Below are positions 8,515 through 16,755 of a stretch of DNA of 64,000 bases, one piece after another. Under the pieces are notes generated by a model. It was not told where the DNA came from. It saw only the letters and a program-made list of their open reading frames with translations, and made no database searches. Each line of letters starts with the position of its first letter. Positions within the stretch are counted from its first letter, which is position 1. The stretch lies in contig CAYFFG010000002.1 in assembly GCA_964342355.1 (NCBI GenBank), positions 62,001-126,000 of the forward strand, written 5' to 3'. Origin of the DNA: Hirschia sp964342355 (GTDB taxonomy: Bacteria > Pseudomonadota > Alphaproteobacteria > Caulobacterales > Hyphomonadaceae). Both the position numbers and the translations under genes were made by a program.

Positions 8515-9393
8515 ATGAGCGAACTTTTTACTGCGTCAGGCTTTTTCACGCTGTTGATGCTGCTAGCACTGCAAGCTGTCCTGGGCTTTGACAATCTGCT
8601 CTACATTTCGATTGAATCAAAACGCGTGGGCGAAGCCAAAGCCCCCATGGTGCGCCGCTGGGGAATTGGTTTGGCGATGGCGTTCCGCATCGTCTTGCTG
8701 ATCATCATTGTGTCGCTGTTTGGCGCACTCGCCGCTCCCCTCTTCCACATCCCGTTTAAAGGCGTGATCGAAGGCCATTTCAATCTGCAATCCATTGTCA
8801 CGCTATTGGGTGGCGGGTTCATCATCTACACCGCAATCAAGGAAATCTCACACCTGCTTGTCGTTGATAATATCGAACACACAGAAGGCGACAAACCCAA
8901 ATCCGTCTTTCAGGCCATTTCCATGATTGTCGCCATGAACCTGGTCTTTTCGTTCGACTCTATTTTATCCGCCATGGCCATCGCCAACACGAAAACGCCT
9001 GATGGCGAAGTGGTGTATCAGGTGTGGATCATGGCCGTTGCGATCATTGCATCGGGTATCGTGATGATATTGATGGCTGACTATGTAGCCGACTTCCTCA
9101 AACGCAACCGCATGTACGAAGTGCTAGGACTGTTTATCCTGTTTTTGGTTGGCGTTCTGTTGGTCTCCGAAGGTGGCCACCTCGCCCACCTCAAACTGTT
9201 TGGCTACGAGATTGAAGCGATGTCTAAATCGACATTCTACTTCGTGATCGGCGTTCTGGTGATCACAGACATCATCCAGACCAATTACCAGAAACGTCTG
9301 TGGGCTGTGCGGGAAGCTGAGCTTCTTGGCAAAAGCGGCGTAGAAAAAGCCAACGAGATGAAAGAAGCTGGCGCAAAGAAAAAGGCGCTTTAA
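8515..9393 (+). CDS. TerC-family integral membrane protein (probable metal exporter)
   Basis: TerC/TMEM-type protein of 292 residues with about eight transmembrane segments. The two family signatures with buried acidic residues are present: QAVLGFDNLLYISIES near the N-terminus and NLVFSFDSILSAMAIANT in the second half. TerC relatives have been linked to Mn2+ export and to loading of secreted metalloenzymes; the substrate here is inferred, not shown. A GGGATGG sequence precedes the ATG. The gene is monocistronic and ends at a strong bidirectional terminator shared with the convergent aldo/keto reductase gene. It is not next to other tellurite-resistance genes. Confidence 0.88.
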   Translation: MSELFTASGFFTLLMLLALQAVLGFDNLLYISIESKRVGEAKAPMVRRWGIGLAMAFRIVLLIIIVSLFGALAAPLFHIPFKGVIEGHFNLQSIVTLLGGGFIIYTAIKEISHLLVVDNIEHTEGDKPKSVFQAISMIVAMNLVFSFDSILSAMAIANTKTPDGEVVYQVWIMAVAIIASGIVMILMADYVADFLKRNRMYEVLGLFILFLVGVLLVSEGGHLAHLKLFGYEIEAMSKSTFYFVIGVLVITDIIQTNYQKRLWAVREAELLGKSGVEKANEMKEAGAKKKAL

Positions 9394-9406
9394 CGCTGAG
9401 TCCACA

Positions 9407-9438
9407 AAAAAAGCCGTCTCCCGAGAGACGGCTTTTTT
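9407..9438. terminator. bidirectional intrinsic terminator
   Basis: A perfect 14-bp inverted repeat (AAAAAAGCCGTCTC and GAGACGGCTTTTTT) with a four-base CCGA loop lies between the convergent terC-like gene and the aldo/keto reductase gene. T runs follow the hairpin on both strands, so it can serve both transcripts. Confidence 0.92.
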
Positions 9439-9456
9439 ATCAGCTTATCCAACAGC

Positions 9457-10476
9457 CTATCCCATCGGATAGAGAATATCCTTCGTAACGTTATCAATCG
9501 CCTTCATCACATCATCCGATAAGGTCAGGTCGATTGCTGCAAAAATCTCATCAAGCTGCGCGTCGCAGCTGGCGCCAACAATTGTGGACGCAACAAAATC
9601 ATGCTGCTTTGACCAGGCCGTCGCCATGGTGATCGGCGACATGCCTGCTTCTTCTGCTATTGCCATAAAGCGAGCAGTTGATTCCAACGTCTTGTCGTTC
9701 ACAAACCGGCGCGCCATGGCCGACTGACGTGAACCTTCAAGGCCAAAATACTTGGTGAAACGCGCACCTTCAGGCTGAGCGCCACCATTGTACTTGCCAG
9801 ACAAAACCCCGCCGCCCAGTGGTGAATACGGGATCAGGCTCACATTCTCATGACGGCAAACCTGCGCCAATGCGTCTTCAAACCGACGATTGTTCATGGA
9901 GAAATTGTTCTGGATAGTCTGATAACGCGCAAAACCGCCCTGTTCGGAAGCTGCGATGGATTTCATCAACCCCCAAGCGGTCTCGTTCGAACATCCCAGA
10001 ATGCGTACTTTACCCATGCGCACCAATTCATCCAGCGTCTCCATGGTTTCGTCATACGCTGTGCCATGGTCCGGCCAGTGGGTCTGATAAAGGTCGATAT
10101 AGTCTGTCTGCAACCGCATCAGGCTTTCGTCGACAGCTTTAGTAATGTTGTGACGATCCAACGCTGTCATGCCGCCGCGCTTGGGCGAGCGAAACCAGTG
10201 ATGGCTTGGACCAGACACTTTGGTTGCCAGAATGATGCTGTCGCGATTGCGGGTTTTCATCCAACGGCCAAAGATCTCTTCGGTCATGCCTACCCATTTC
10301 GGATCTGGCGGCACCGGATACCCTTCTGCCGTATCAAAGAAATTGATACCTGCGTCATAAGACCGGTCCAGAATACGAAACGCTTCGCTTTCATCGGTCT
10401 GGGAACCAAAAGTCATGGTTCCCATGCAAATGTCCGACACATAAATGGCGCTCGCGCCCAATCGTCTGTGCTGCAT
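9457..10476 (-). CDS. aldo/keto reductase, Tas/YajO-like
   Basis: NADPH-dependent oxidoreductase of the aldo/keto reductase superfamily, 339 residues, with the (beta/alpha)8 barrel signature. Visible catalytic elements are FFDTAEGYP (Asp and Tyr), ATKV (Lys) and YQTHWPDHGT (His). The start MQHRRLGASAIYVSDICMGT is typical. The insert between FFDTAEGYPV and the catalytic Lys resembles the E. coli Tas protein, but the physiological substrate cannot be told. It may be co-transcribed with the glutathione transferase gene 30 bases upstream. Confidence 0.9.
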   Translation of the reverse strand: MQHRRLGASAIYVSDICMGTMTFGSQTDESEAFRILDRSYDAGINFFDTAEGYPVPPDPKWVGMTEEIFGRWMKTRNRDSIILATKVSGPSHHWFRSPKRGGMTALDRHNITKAVDESLMRLQTDYIDLYQTHWPDHGTAYDETMETLDELVRMGKVRILGCSNETAWGLMKSIAASEQGGFARYQTIQNNFSMNNRRFEDALAQVCRHENVSLIPYSPLGGGVLSGKYNGGAQPEGARFTKYFGLEGSRQSAMARRFVNDKTLESTARFMAIAEEAGMSPITMATAWSKQHDFVASTIVGASCDAQLDEIFAAIDLTLSDDVMKAIDNVTKDILYPMG

Positions 10477-10506
10477 GCCCTCATCCTCCCACTTTGCTGT
10501 TATTGT

Positions 10507-11154
10507 CTATTTAGGCTGGCAAAGATCATCCCATTTTGGAAGCGCCCATTCCTCTTCCAGCCCTACTTTTTTCCATTGCGCAAAGGCAGGCTCGGCTTCC
10601 ATGGTATCCAGATACGTCTGGCTGGTCGCCGAACGTGGCAGGCTGTAAGTCACAAACCGCGACACAACCGGCGCATAAAACGCGTCAGCAATAGACCAGT
10701 CGCCAAAAAGGAATGGACCGCCCGACTTTTCCAGCCACTGCGTCCATAATTTGTCGACCCATGCTGCATCTTCCAACGCAGCTTCTGGTGTTTTGCAGTC
10801 ACGGAATTTCATGTTCATCGGGCATGCTTGGCGCAGATTGCGAAAGCCCGAATGCATCAAGGCCGCCGCCGAGCGCGCCTCAAGCCGCGCGCCGGGGTCT
10901 CTCGGCCACAGATCTGGCGCTTGTTCCGCCACCCACTCGGCAATTGCAAGGCTTTCACCGATCTCTACACCTTCAGCATGCAATGCCGGAACTGTGCGGG
11001 TTGGAGAAACATTCGAAATTTTCTCCTTAAACCCAGGCGTATCCAACGGGATAACCACCTCGTTAAAGTCAATGCCAGCTTTTTTCAGTGGCAGCCATCC
11101 GCGCATCGACCAGGAGGAGTAGTTTTTGTTTCCAATATAGATAGTTGGTTTCAT
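10507..11154 (-). CDS. glutathione S-transferase family protein
   Basis: Cytosolic GST of 215 residues. The N-terminal thioredoxin-like domain has the glutathione-site motif NYSSWSMRGW (Ser/Tyr region), a cis-proline in RTVPAL and the GESLAIAEW glutathione-binding helix. The C-terminal half is all-helical and ends in QWKKVGLEEEW. The family conjugates glutathione to electrophiles or acts as a peroxidase or isomerase; the substrate here is unknown. The MAPEG gene lies just upstream on the same strand (21 bases between), so the two glutathione-linked genes may form a detoxification unit with the aldo/keto reductase. Confidence 0.9.
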   Translation of the reverse strand: MKPTIYIGNKNYSSWSMRGWLPLKKAGIDFNEVVIPLDTPGFKEKISNVSPTRTVPALHAEGVEIGESLAIAEWVAEQAPDLWPRDPGARLEARSAAALMHSGFRNLRQACPMNMKFRDCKTPEAALEDAAWVDKLWTQWLEKSGGPFLFGDWSIADAFYAPVVSRFVTYSLPRSATSQTYLDTMEAEPAFAQWKKVGLEEEWALPKWDDLCQPK

Positions 11155-11175
11155 GTTCCGCCCCTTCTTTTATCC

Positions 11176-11610
11176 CTAAATTGCGCCGCGCGCTTCGATT
11201 AGTGATATCAACAACAGCCCCCAAAGCGCTATCAACGCGGCTTTAGCCACAAGAAAAACTAGGAAGCGAATGAACACACGATTGAAGGTAAGGTGGATAA
11301 TAGAGTGAACAATGCGCAAAGCCACAAAAACCCAGGCGATCGCCACCATAAGATCGTTTGCCTGCCCCGCGACAAACGCAATGACACACAAAACATAGAA
11401 GATGACTGGCATCTCCAGAAGGTTCATGTAATTGCGGTTTGGCAGGCTGACGCGCATAGACACGCGCTCAGATTCAGCACCAGCAAAATCTTTTGGTGAT
11501 AACCGGCCTGCGGATATTTCCTTGGTGCGTACAATCGGGATGAGCAGCAATACTAGAAACGTCCACCCGATTAGGGCCATCACAGGGAATAATATATCAA
11601 TCGAACCCAT
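11176..11610 (-). CDS. MAPEG family membrane protein
   Basis: Membrane-associated protein of the eicosanoid and glutathione metabolism family, 144 residues with four transmembrane segments. The loop NRNYMNLLEMPVIFYVLC carries the family's Asn/Glu-Pro signature, and the final segments (ALRIVHSIIHLTFN) fit too. Eukaryotic relatives are glutathione transferases or peroxidases; the bacterial role is mostly unassigned. It lies upstream of a soluble GST gene. The 46-bp palindrome at the end of mtnP sits 41 bases upstream of this start and could be its operator. Confidence 0.85.
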   Translation of the reverse strand: MGSIDILFPVMALIGWTFLVLLLIPIVRTKEISAGRLSPKDFAGAESERVSMRVSLPNRNYMNLLEMPVIFYVLCVIAFVAGQANDLMVAIAWVFVALRIVHSIIHLTFNRVFIRFLVFLVAKAALIALWGLLLISLIEARGAI

Positions 11611-11651
11611 GCGCTTTCTCCTGAATCAACGCTGTGGATGAGTTTTCCGAC

Positions 11652-11697
11652 ATACTACAGAATTAATTCTGCATATGCAGAATTAATTCTGTAGTAT
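11652..11697. repeat. perfect 46-bp palindrome with two nested 14-bp palindromes
   Basis: The two 23-base halves are exact reverse complements with no loop; the centre is GCAT/ATGC. Inside are two identical copies of the 14-bp palindrome CAGAATTAATTCTG, at 11658-11671 and 11678-11691, spaced 20 bp (about two helical turns). The element covers the last codons and stop of mtnP and lies upstream of the MAPEG gene. No T run follows on either side, so it does not look like an intrinsic terminator. It could be a paired operator or a cruciform-forming site. Confidence 0.95.
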
Positions 11698-12561
11698 ACG
11701 TCCAGCTACCGCGTCAAGTTTTGCGACAATAGCAGGGTCACGATGCTCAGGCGGTGTGATGATTGCAAAATCCAGCCCAGTTTCAATGCCCTGAGACCCG
11801 TTTGCGCGAGGCTGAGCATTCAGTGCCGTGACAAGGTTTTTCACCGTGTCGCGCGCGGTGTCAGCGTTTTGCTTTAGAACTTCCAGCACATTGGTGACGG
11901 AAACATTATCCTCCTCCTCGTGCCAACAGTCATAGTCTGTCACCATCGCCACGGTCGCGTAAGGAAGTTCAGCCTCACGTGCCAGTTTTGCTTCGGGCAT
12001 ATTGGTCATCCCGATCACGTCACAGCCCCACTGACGATAAAGGTTTGATTCCGCGAGAGAGGAAAACTGAGGCCCTTCCATAACCAGATATGTTCCGCCA
12101 CGACGGACAGTCACACCGGTTTTTTCCGCAGCATTACCGGCAAGCAGCGCCAAGCGCTCACACACGGGGTGCGCCATGGACACATGCGCAACGACACCTT
12201 CGCCAAAAAAGGATTTTTCACGCGCAAAAGTCCGGTCAATGAATTGATCTACAATAACAAAATCACCGGGTTTATAATCTGCGCGCAGGGATCCGACAGC
12301 GGACAAAGACAAAATATCCGTCGCGCCAACACGCTTGAGCGCATCAATATTGGCGCGATAGTTGAGCTGAGACGGCGCTTTGTTATGTCCTCGCCCATGT
12401 CGCGGCAGGAAAGCTAATTCAACTTCGCCAATGCGCCCGCGATAAATTTCGTCTGACGGCTCGCCCCACGGGGTAGACACTTTTTCCCAGCGACCGTCTT
12501 CAATGCCGTCCAAAGCATAAAGACCTGAACCACCTATGATCCCCAACACCCATTGAGACAT
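11683..12561 (-). CDS. mtnP: S-methyl-5'-thioadenosine phosphorylase
   Basis: Splits methylthioadenosine, a polyamine-synthesis by-product, with phosphate into adenine and methylthioribose-1-phosphate (methionine salvage). The 292 residues start MSQWVLGIIGGSGLYALDGI, with the phosphate-binding GGSGLY at 10-15, then FLPRHGRGH, the SAVGSL strand, the substrate motif GMTNMPEAKLAREAELPYA and a VTDYDCW segment. All are typical of the family. Its last codons lie in the 46-bp palindrome. No other methionine-salvage gene is in the window. Upstream there is a 168-base gap to the petC terminator. Confidence 0.95.
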   Translation of the reverse strand: MSQWVLGIIGGSGLYALDGIEDGRWEKVSTPWGEPSDEIYRGRIGEVELAFLPRHGRGHNKAPSQLNYRANIDALKRVGATDILSLSAVGSLRADYKPGDFVIVDQFIDRTFAREKSFFGEGVVAHVSMAHPVCERLALLAGNAAEKTGVTVRRGGTYLVMEGPQFSSLAESNLYRQWGCDVIGMTNMPEAKLAREAELPYATVAMVTDYDCWHEEEDNVSVTNVLEVLKQNADTARDTVKNLVTALNAQPRANGSQGIETGLDFAIITPPEHRDPAIVAKLDAVAGRILQN

Positions 12562-12671
12562 GCTCTTACCTTCCTGCTTGACGGTTTCAACAAAAGCTAG
12601 GTCAGATCTTGTAGCCGGTCGAGCGCTAGTTTTAACCTTGAAATCAACTTCCGTTTACACGTCTCCAGAAT

Positions 12672-12698
12672 AAAAAAGGCCAGTGACGAACACTGGCC
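12672..12698 (-). terminator. intrinsic terminator of the petABC operon
   Basis: GGCCAGTG and CACTGGCC form an 8-bp perfect stem around a five-base loop. On the minus strand it is followed by six T. It lies 32 bases beyond the petC stop codon. Confidence 0.9.
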
Positions 12699-12729
12699 TC
12701 TTAAGAATAATCATAGCGTGGAGGGCGAC

Positions 12730-13635
12730 TTAGTGTTCTACGTCGCGCCAGATTGCTTTGTAGGACCAGTAAACCAGCAAGGTCAGCGCTAGGAGGTACA
12801 ACATAACAGCAAAACCAAGACGCTTACGGGTCTCCATTTTAGGTTCGCCAGCCCATGCAAGGAATGCAGACACGTCGATCGCCATTTGCTCAACAGTGGC
12901 TTCTGTGCCGTCATCATACTCAAGAATGCCTTCGAGCAGTGGCGGCGCCATGGCCAGCATTCCGCCTGAGGGTAGCATTTCCTTACCGTGGTCGCCATCA
13001 TCATGACGATGACGCGGGTCACCAGACCAGTTTGGCGTCACATCACCTGGGAAGTATGGGTTGTAATATTGGCCCACAGGCACAGTCAGCAACGGGTACT
13101 TTGTCGCCATGTCCTTTTCTGACGGGTAACCCACCAGAAGAGAATAAATGTAAGACGCACCGCCGTGACGCGCTTTTGTGATCACTGACAAGTCTGGCGG
13201 CAAAGCGCCGTTGTTTACAAAACGGCCTTGAGCCGGGTTTGCAAACGGGTTCGGGAATGGGTCGGATGGCAGACGCGTACGCGTTGTTTCTGAACCGTCT
13301 TCCTGGTTGATGATGTCAACCTCAGCCGCATCCGCAGCCAGCTGTTTCACAACCGGGTTGTCATTCGGGTTCGGATATTCAGGGTCGTAGAACGGACCAC
13401 CCTTCTGACCAAGGTTGCGGAAATTGAGCAGGTCCATCGAGTGACAAGCTGCACAGACATTGCGGTAGACTTTGTAACCGCGCTGTAGTTGGCCTTGTTC
13501 AAAGTAACCAAACGGGCCTTCGAACGTCCAGCCCTCTTCCGGAGCGTGGGCGTGCTTTGCACCGCCGGCCGCGTGAGCAGACGCCACAAGGCCGACCGTT
13601 GCTGCTGCGACTGCGAGGAGTTTGAAAATACGCAT
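12730..13635 (-). CDS. petC: cytochrome c1 of the bc1 complex
   Basis: Heme c subunit of ubiquinol:cytochrome c oxidoreductase (complex III), periplasmic with a C-terminal anchor. The 301 residues start with a signal peptide ending near AHA (residues 20-22), carry the heme-binding motif CAACH at 61-65 and end with a transmembrane helix (about 273-293). Segments FANPAQGRFVNNGALPPDLS and YYNPYFPGD are typical of cytochrome c1. It is a separate gene, not fused to cytochrome b as in Bradyrhizobium. It is the last gene of petA-petB-petC and is followed by a terminator. Confidence 0.96.
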   Translation of the reverse strand: MRIFKLLAVAAATVGLVASAHAAGGAKHAHAPEEGWTFEGPFGYFEQGQLQRGYKVYRNVCAACHSMDLLNFRNLGQKGGPFYDPEYPNPNDNPVVKQLAADAAEVDIINQEDGSETTRTRLPSDPFPNPFANPAQGRFVNNGALPPDLSVITKARHGGASYIYSLLVGYPSEKDMATKYPLLTVPVGQYYNPYFPGDVTPNWSGDPRHRHDDGDHGKEMLPSGGMLAMAPPLLEGILEYDDGTEATVEQMAIDVSAFLAWAGEPKMETRKRLGFAVMLYLLALTLLVYWSYKAIWRDVEH

Positions 13636-13649
13636 AATGTCAAATCTCC

Positions 13650-15128
13650 TTAAGCGTCATCACGCGCAGGGGAAGCAGACGCCGCCCCTGGGATTGGCGT
13701 GCCGCCTGATGCGGATTTCTTGTGTCCCAACACGCTGTCCGCGATTGATGCGGGACGTGGTTTTGGACGCTCGATAATCCCGATAACAGGCAAAATAACC
13801 AGGAAGTAGGCAAAGTAGTACAGCCCCATCAGCTGAGCTGCCCACAACCACTTAAATCCTGCCTTTGAAACAACCAACGAAGGCGCAGCTCCTTCTGGAA
13901 GCTCGTCCATGAAATGCTCAGCTTCGTGGAAGTCACTGTAGAGTTTTGACTGGGCTGCATCGCCGTTTTCATCGGTATAAGACACGATCAACTTGTCTTC
14001 GCGGAAAGGAAACACATGGTCATCCGGATTATTTGCGCCTGCAAAACCAAGCCCCAGTCCGCAAACGACAAACAGGATGAAGAATTGCTTCGCCAGTGGG
14101 CGATAGCGCATGGAACGAACCTTAGATGTGTCCAACCATGGCAGAACAAACAGGATCGCGATCGCGCCAAACATGGCGATAACACCGCCAAGCTTTGCTG
14201 AGATCGGACCAATGTCGAACGTAATCGCACGCAGGATCGCGTAGAATGGCAGCAAATACCACTCAGGCACAATGTGCGCAGGTGTTTGAAGCGGGTTCGC
14301 TTCGATGTAGTTGTCCGTGTGACCCAGCGCGTTCGGTGTGTAGAACACGAAGTAAGCAAAGATCATAAGGAAAACGAGGATCGCGAAACCGTCCTTGACC
14401 GTGTAATACGGGTGGAAAGGTACGGTGTCTTTCTTCACGTCTTTAACGCTAACACCCGTTGGGTTGTTGTTTCCAGGAACGTGCAAAGCCCAAACGTGGA
14501 GCACAACAATACCAAAAATCACAAACGGAAGCAGATAGTGTAGCGAGAAGAAGCGGTTCAGCGTCGGGTCACCGATCGCAGGACCGCCCTGAAGGAAGGT
14601 CTTGATGGTGTCGCCGACAAGCGGGATCGCACCGATCAGAGAGGTAATAACACTTGCGCCGTGGTAGGACATCTGTCCCCAAGGCAGAACGTAACCCAAG
14701 AAGGCTGTTCCCATCATCAGAAGATAGATGACCACGCCCAGGATCCAAAGCACTTCACGCGGCGCTTTGTATGATCCGTAATAAAGCCCGCGGAACATGT
14801 GAATATAAACCGCAAGGAAGAACATGGATGCGCCGTTCGCATGGATGTAGCGGATCAACCAGCCATAATCCACATCGCGCATGATGCGCTCAACAGACGC
14901 AAACGCCAGTTCAGTGTTTGCCACATAGTGCATCGCCAGAACGATACCGGTGACGATCTGGATAATCAGACACAGCGCCAGAATGCCGCCGAATGTCCAC
15001 CAGTAGTTCAGGTTCTTAGGCGTTGGAAAATCAATCGCCGTGTCTTTAGCAAAACGGATCAATGGCAGGCGTGTGTCCAGCCATTTCTCAAATCCGGTCT
15101 TTGGCTCGTAAGTGGAAGGTCCACTCAT
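13650..15128 (-). CDS. petB: cytochrome b of the bc1 complex
   Basis: Diheme membrane subunit of complex III holding the quinol-oxidising and quinone-reducing sites. From the ATG at 15128 (MSGPSTYEPKTGFEKWLDTR), preceded by GAGGGGAG, it has 492 residues; the frame stays open 19 codons further upstream but that lacks support. The Qo-site motif PEWY and the GTAFLGYVLPWGQMSYHGA segment are present. It is longer than the usual ~430 residues: a polar, acidic loop of about 55 residues (from ANNPDDHVFPF) precedes the last transmembrane helix, and there is an Ala/Ser-rich C-terminal tail. It is followed by petC after 14 bases. Confidence 0.96.
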   Translation of the reverse strand: MSGPSTYEPKTGFEKWLDTRLPLIRFAKDTAIDFPTPKNLNYWWTFGGILALCLIIQIVTGIVLAMHYVANTELAFASVERIMRDVDYGWLIRYIHANGASMFFLAVYIHMFRGLYYGSYKAPREVLWILGVVIYLLMMGTAFLGYVLPWGQMSYHGASVITSLIGAIPLVGDTIKTFLQGGPAIGDPTLNRFFSLHYLLPFVIFGIVVLHVWALHVPGNNNPTGVSVKDVKKDTVPFHPYYTVKDGFAILVFLMIFAYFVFYTPNALGHTDNYIEANPLQTPAHIVPEWYLLPFYAILRAITFDIGPISAKLGGVIAMFGAIAILFVLPWLDTSKVRSMRYRPLAKQFFILFVVCGLGLGFAGANNPDDHVFPFREDKLIVSYTDENGDAAQSKLYSDFHEAEHFMDELPEGAAPSLVVSKAGFKWLWAAQLMGLYYFAYFLVILPVIGIIERPKPRPASIADSVLGHKKSASGGTPIPGAASASPARDDA

Positions 15129-15144
15129 GTGTTCGTCTCCCCTC

Positions 15145-15708
15145 TTACAGCGAAATTTTGATGAGCGAGTCCGAAACGTATTCATACGTCGGGACAGGCA
15201 GGTTCAAAGGCGCAGGGCCTTTGCGGATACGACCAGATGTGTCGTAGTGCGAACCGTGACATGGGCAATACCAGCCACCGAAATCACCAGCATTTCCCTG
15301 AGCCGGACCAACAGGCACACATCCAAGGTGCGTACACGCTCCAGACGTCACCAGGATTGCCGGGTTCAACGAACCGTCAGGTTTTGGCACCAGACGCTCT
15401 TCGTCGGTTTGCGGATCTTTCAGTTTTGAAACATCAACAGACTGGGCTTCTGAAATCTCTTTTTCCGTACGGCGACGTACGAAAAACGGCAAACCACCGA
15501 TTAGAACACGAATTTCTTCGCCTTCGGCAATTTTTGAAGTATCGACCTCAGCGCTCGAAGCAGCGCGCGTATCCGCGGCTGGACCGAGTTGCTTTACGAA
15601 AGGCCAAGCCACCGCGGCGACACCGCCAGCGAAGGCCGCCCCTGCGGCGATATGGATAAAGTCGCGGCGGGTTTCGCCGTCTTCTTGTGTCATGTGTGCG
15701 TCGGACAA
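15145..15708 (-). CDS. petA: Rieske iron-sulfur subunit of the bc1 complex
   Basis: 2Fe-2S protein of complex III. The 187 residues have a twin-arginine motif (TRRDFIHIAAG) and a single N-terminal membrane helix (about 20-37), as expected for Tat-exported Rieske proteins. Cluster ligands lie in CTHLGC (Cys125, His127) and CPCHGS (Cys148, His151), with disulfide cysteines 130 and 150. The start is probably the TTG at 15708, because a GGAG lies eight bases before it; the ATG at 15693 has no clear ribosome-binding site. It is the first gene of petA-petB-petC, divergent from trmL. Confidence 0.96.
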   Translation of the reverse strand: MSDAHMTQEDGETRRDFIHIAAGAAFAGGVAAVAWPFVKQLGPAADTRAASSAEVDTSKIAEGEEIRVLIGGLPFFVRRRTEKEISEAQSVDVSKLKDPQTDEERLVPKPDGSLNPAILVTSGACTHLGCVPVGPAQGNAGDFGGWYCPCHGSHYDTSGRIRKGPAPLNLPVPTYEYVSDSLIKISL

Positions 15709-15826
15709 CGGACAGACTCCTAGCGCTATTTGGAGTAATTGCGCACTTACTTATCTTGAGCTGTGCTAAACGGCTAGAGACGCGTTGTCGCAACAGCCCC
15801 CAAATTTAATCAGGAAAGCGCCTACC

Positions 15827-16294
15827 TTGCGGATTGCATTCTATCAACCCGACATTCCCCAAAATCTTGGAGCCGCATTGCGTATCGCCGCATGCTTCAC
15901 CTGTGCGGTGGATGTTATCGAACCCTGCGGTTTTCCCTTAACTGACAAGGCATTACGCCGATCCGCAATGGATTATGGGCCTCAAGTAGACGTTAAAAGA
16001 CATAGTGGCTGGCAGGCTTTCTTAGGTGCGCCCGAACGTCGCATGGGCCGATTGGTCTTATTCACCACGAAAGGCGCAACCCCACTTTTGGAGACGCGAT
16101 TCGAGCCAAATGACACACTTTTATTCGGGCGCGAGAGCGCAGGCGCGCCAGAGGATGTCCATCAAGCCGCTGAATTAAGATGCATAATTCCGTTAGCTGA
16201 GAGCGCCCGCTCGCTAAATGTAGCCGTCACAGCCGCAATCGGGGTACATGAGGCAATGCGCCAGACAAACTCATTGCCTAAATTTATAAAATAG
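15827..16294 (+). CDS. trmL: tRNA (cytidine/uridine-2'-O)-methyltransferase TrmL
   Basis: SPOUT methyltransferase that adds a 2'-O-methyl group at tRNA position 34. The protein begins RIAFYQPDIPQNLGAALRIA after the start codon and has the C-terminal knot motifs LLFGRESAGAPE, CIIPLAESARSLNVAVTAAI. Length (155 residues) is normal. The start is taken as the TTG at 15827 because an AGGAAAG lies eight bases upstream; a TTG at 15785 would add 14 residues not typical of the family. It is divergent from petA and overlaps the end of the convergent lipoprotein gene by 11 bases. Confidence 0.92.
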   Translation: MRIAFYQPDIPQNLGAALRIAACFTCAVDVIEPCGFPLTDKALRRSAMDYGPQVDVKRHSGWQAFLGAPERRMGRLVLFTTKGATPLLETRFEPNDTLLFGRESAGAPEDVHQAAELRCIIPLAESARSLNVAVTAAIGVHEAMRQTNSLPKFIK

Positions 16295-16589
16295 CTTCGC
16301 CGCAAGCTTCAACGGCACCGAGCATGTTTATCCCGAGAGACAATTGCTCTTCAGGCGGCATAGATGCGCGTGCTTTAGCGAGCGCTTCTTCACCGCCTTC
16401 GGCTAATGTGGCGAGCTTGGCAAAGAGGTCTGGCTGCAGATTTTCCTCAAGATATCCCGCCATGCAATCACATGACGCATCATCGCCACCATTTTCGACG
16501 CAGTAGGCGGCAACTTTTTGATTGTCGGCATTTCCGCCACCACAGGAAGCCAGAGCGCAAACCGCAACAAATGCAACAACAAGTCTCAT
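16284..16589 (-). CDS. small putative lipoprotein
   Basis: 101-residue protein, not recognised. It has a lipoprotein signal: MRLVVAFVAVCALASCGGGN with lipobox LASC, so Cys16 would be lipidated. The mature part has Cys residues in the pattern C-x9-C-x-C (AYCVENGGDDASCDC) and a late Cys near the end. A GGAG lies seven bases before the ATG. It overlaps the 3' end of trmL by 11 bases in convergent orientation. The signal and ribosome-binding site make it a likely real gene; the role is unknown. Confidence 0.75.
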   Translation of the reverse strand: MRLVVAFVAVCALASCGGGNADNQKVAAYCVENGGDDASCDCMAGYLEENLQPDLFAKLATLAEGGEEALAKARASMPPEEQLSLGINMLGAVEACGEAIL

Positions 16590-16755
16590 CTCACCACTCC
16601 TAGTGTTCTTATCGGGCGTGAGAGTGAAGCGTTATGGCAATCCTTAAACCGTTGCAAATTGATTCTACCTGAGTTTTGGGTTGCATATAGGCAAATCAGA
16701 TTGACTCGCCTAAGTGTCTTCAATCCACAGCTCACTGTTGAAAAAGGACGCAAAG

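Noticed and set aside
9850..10749. 299-codon plus-strand ORF
   Set aside because: Antisense to the clear aldo/keto reductase and GST genes, with no recognisable domain.
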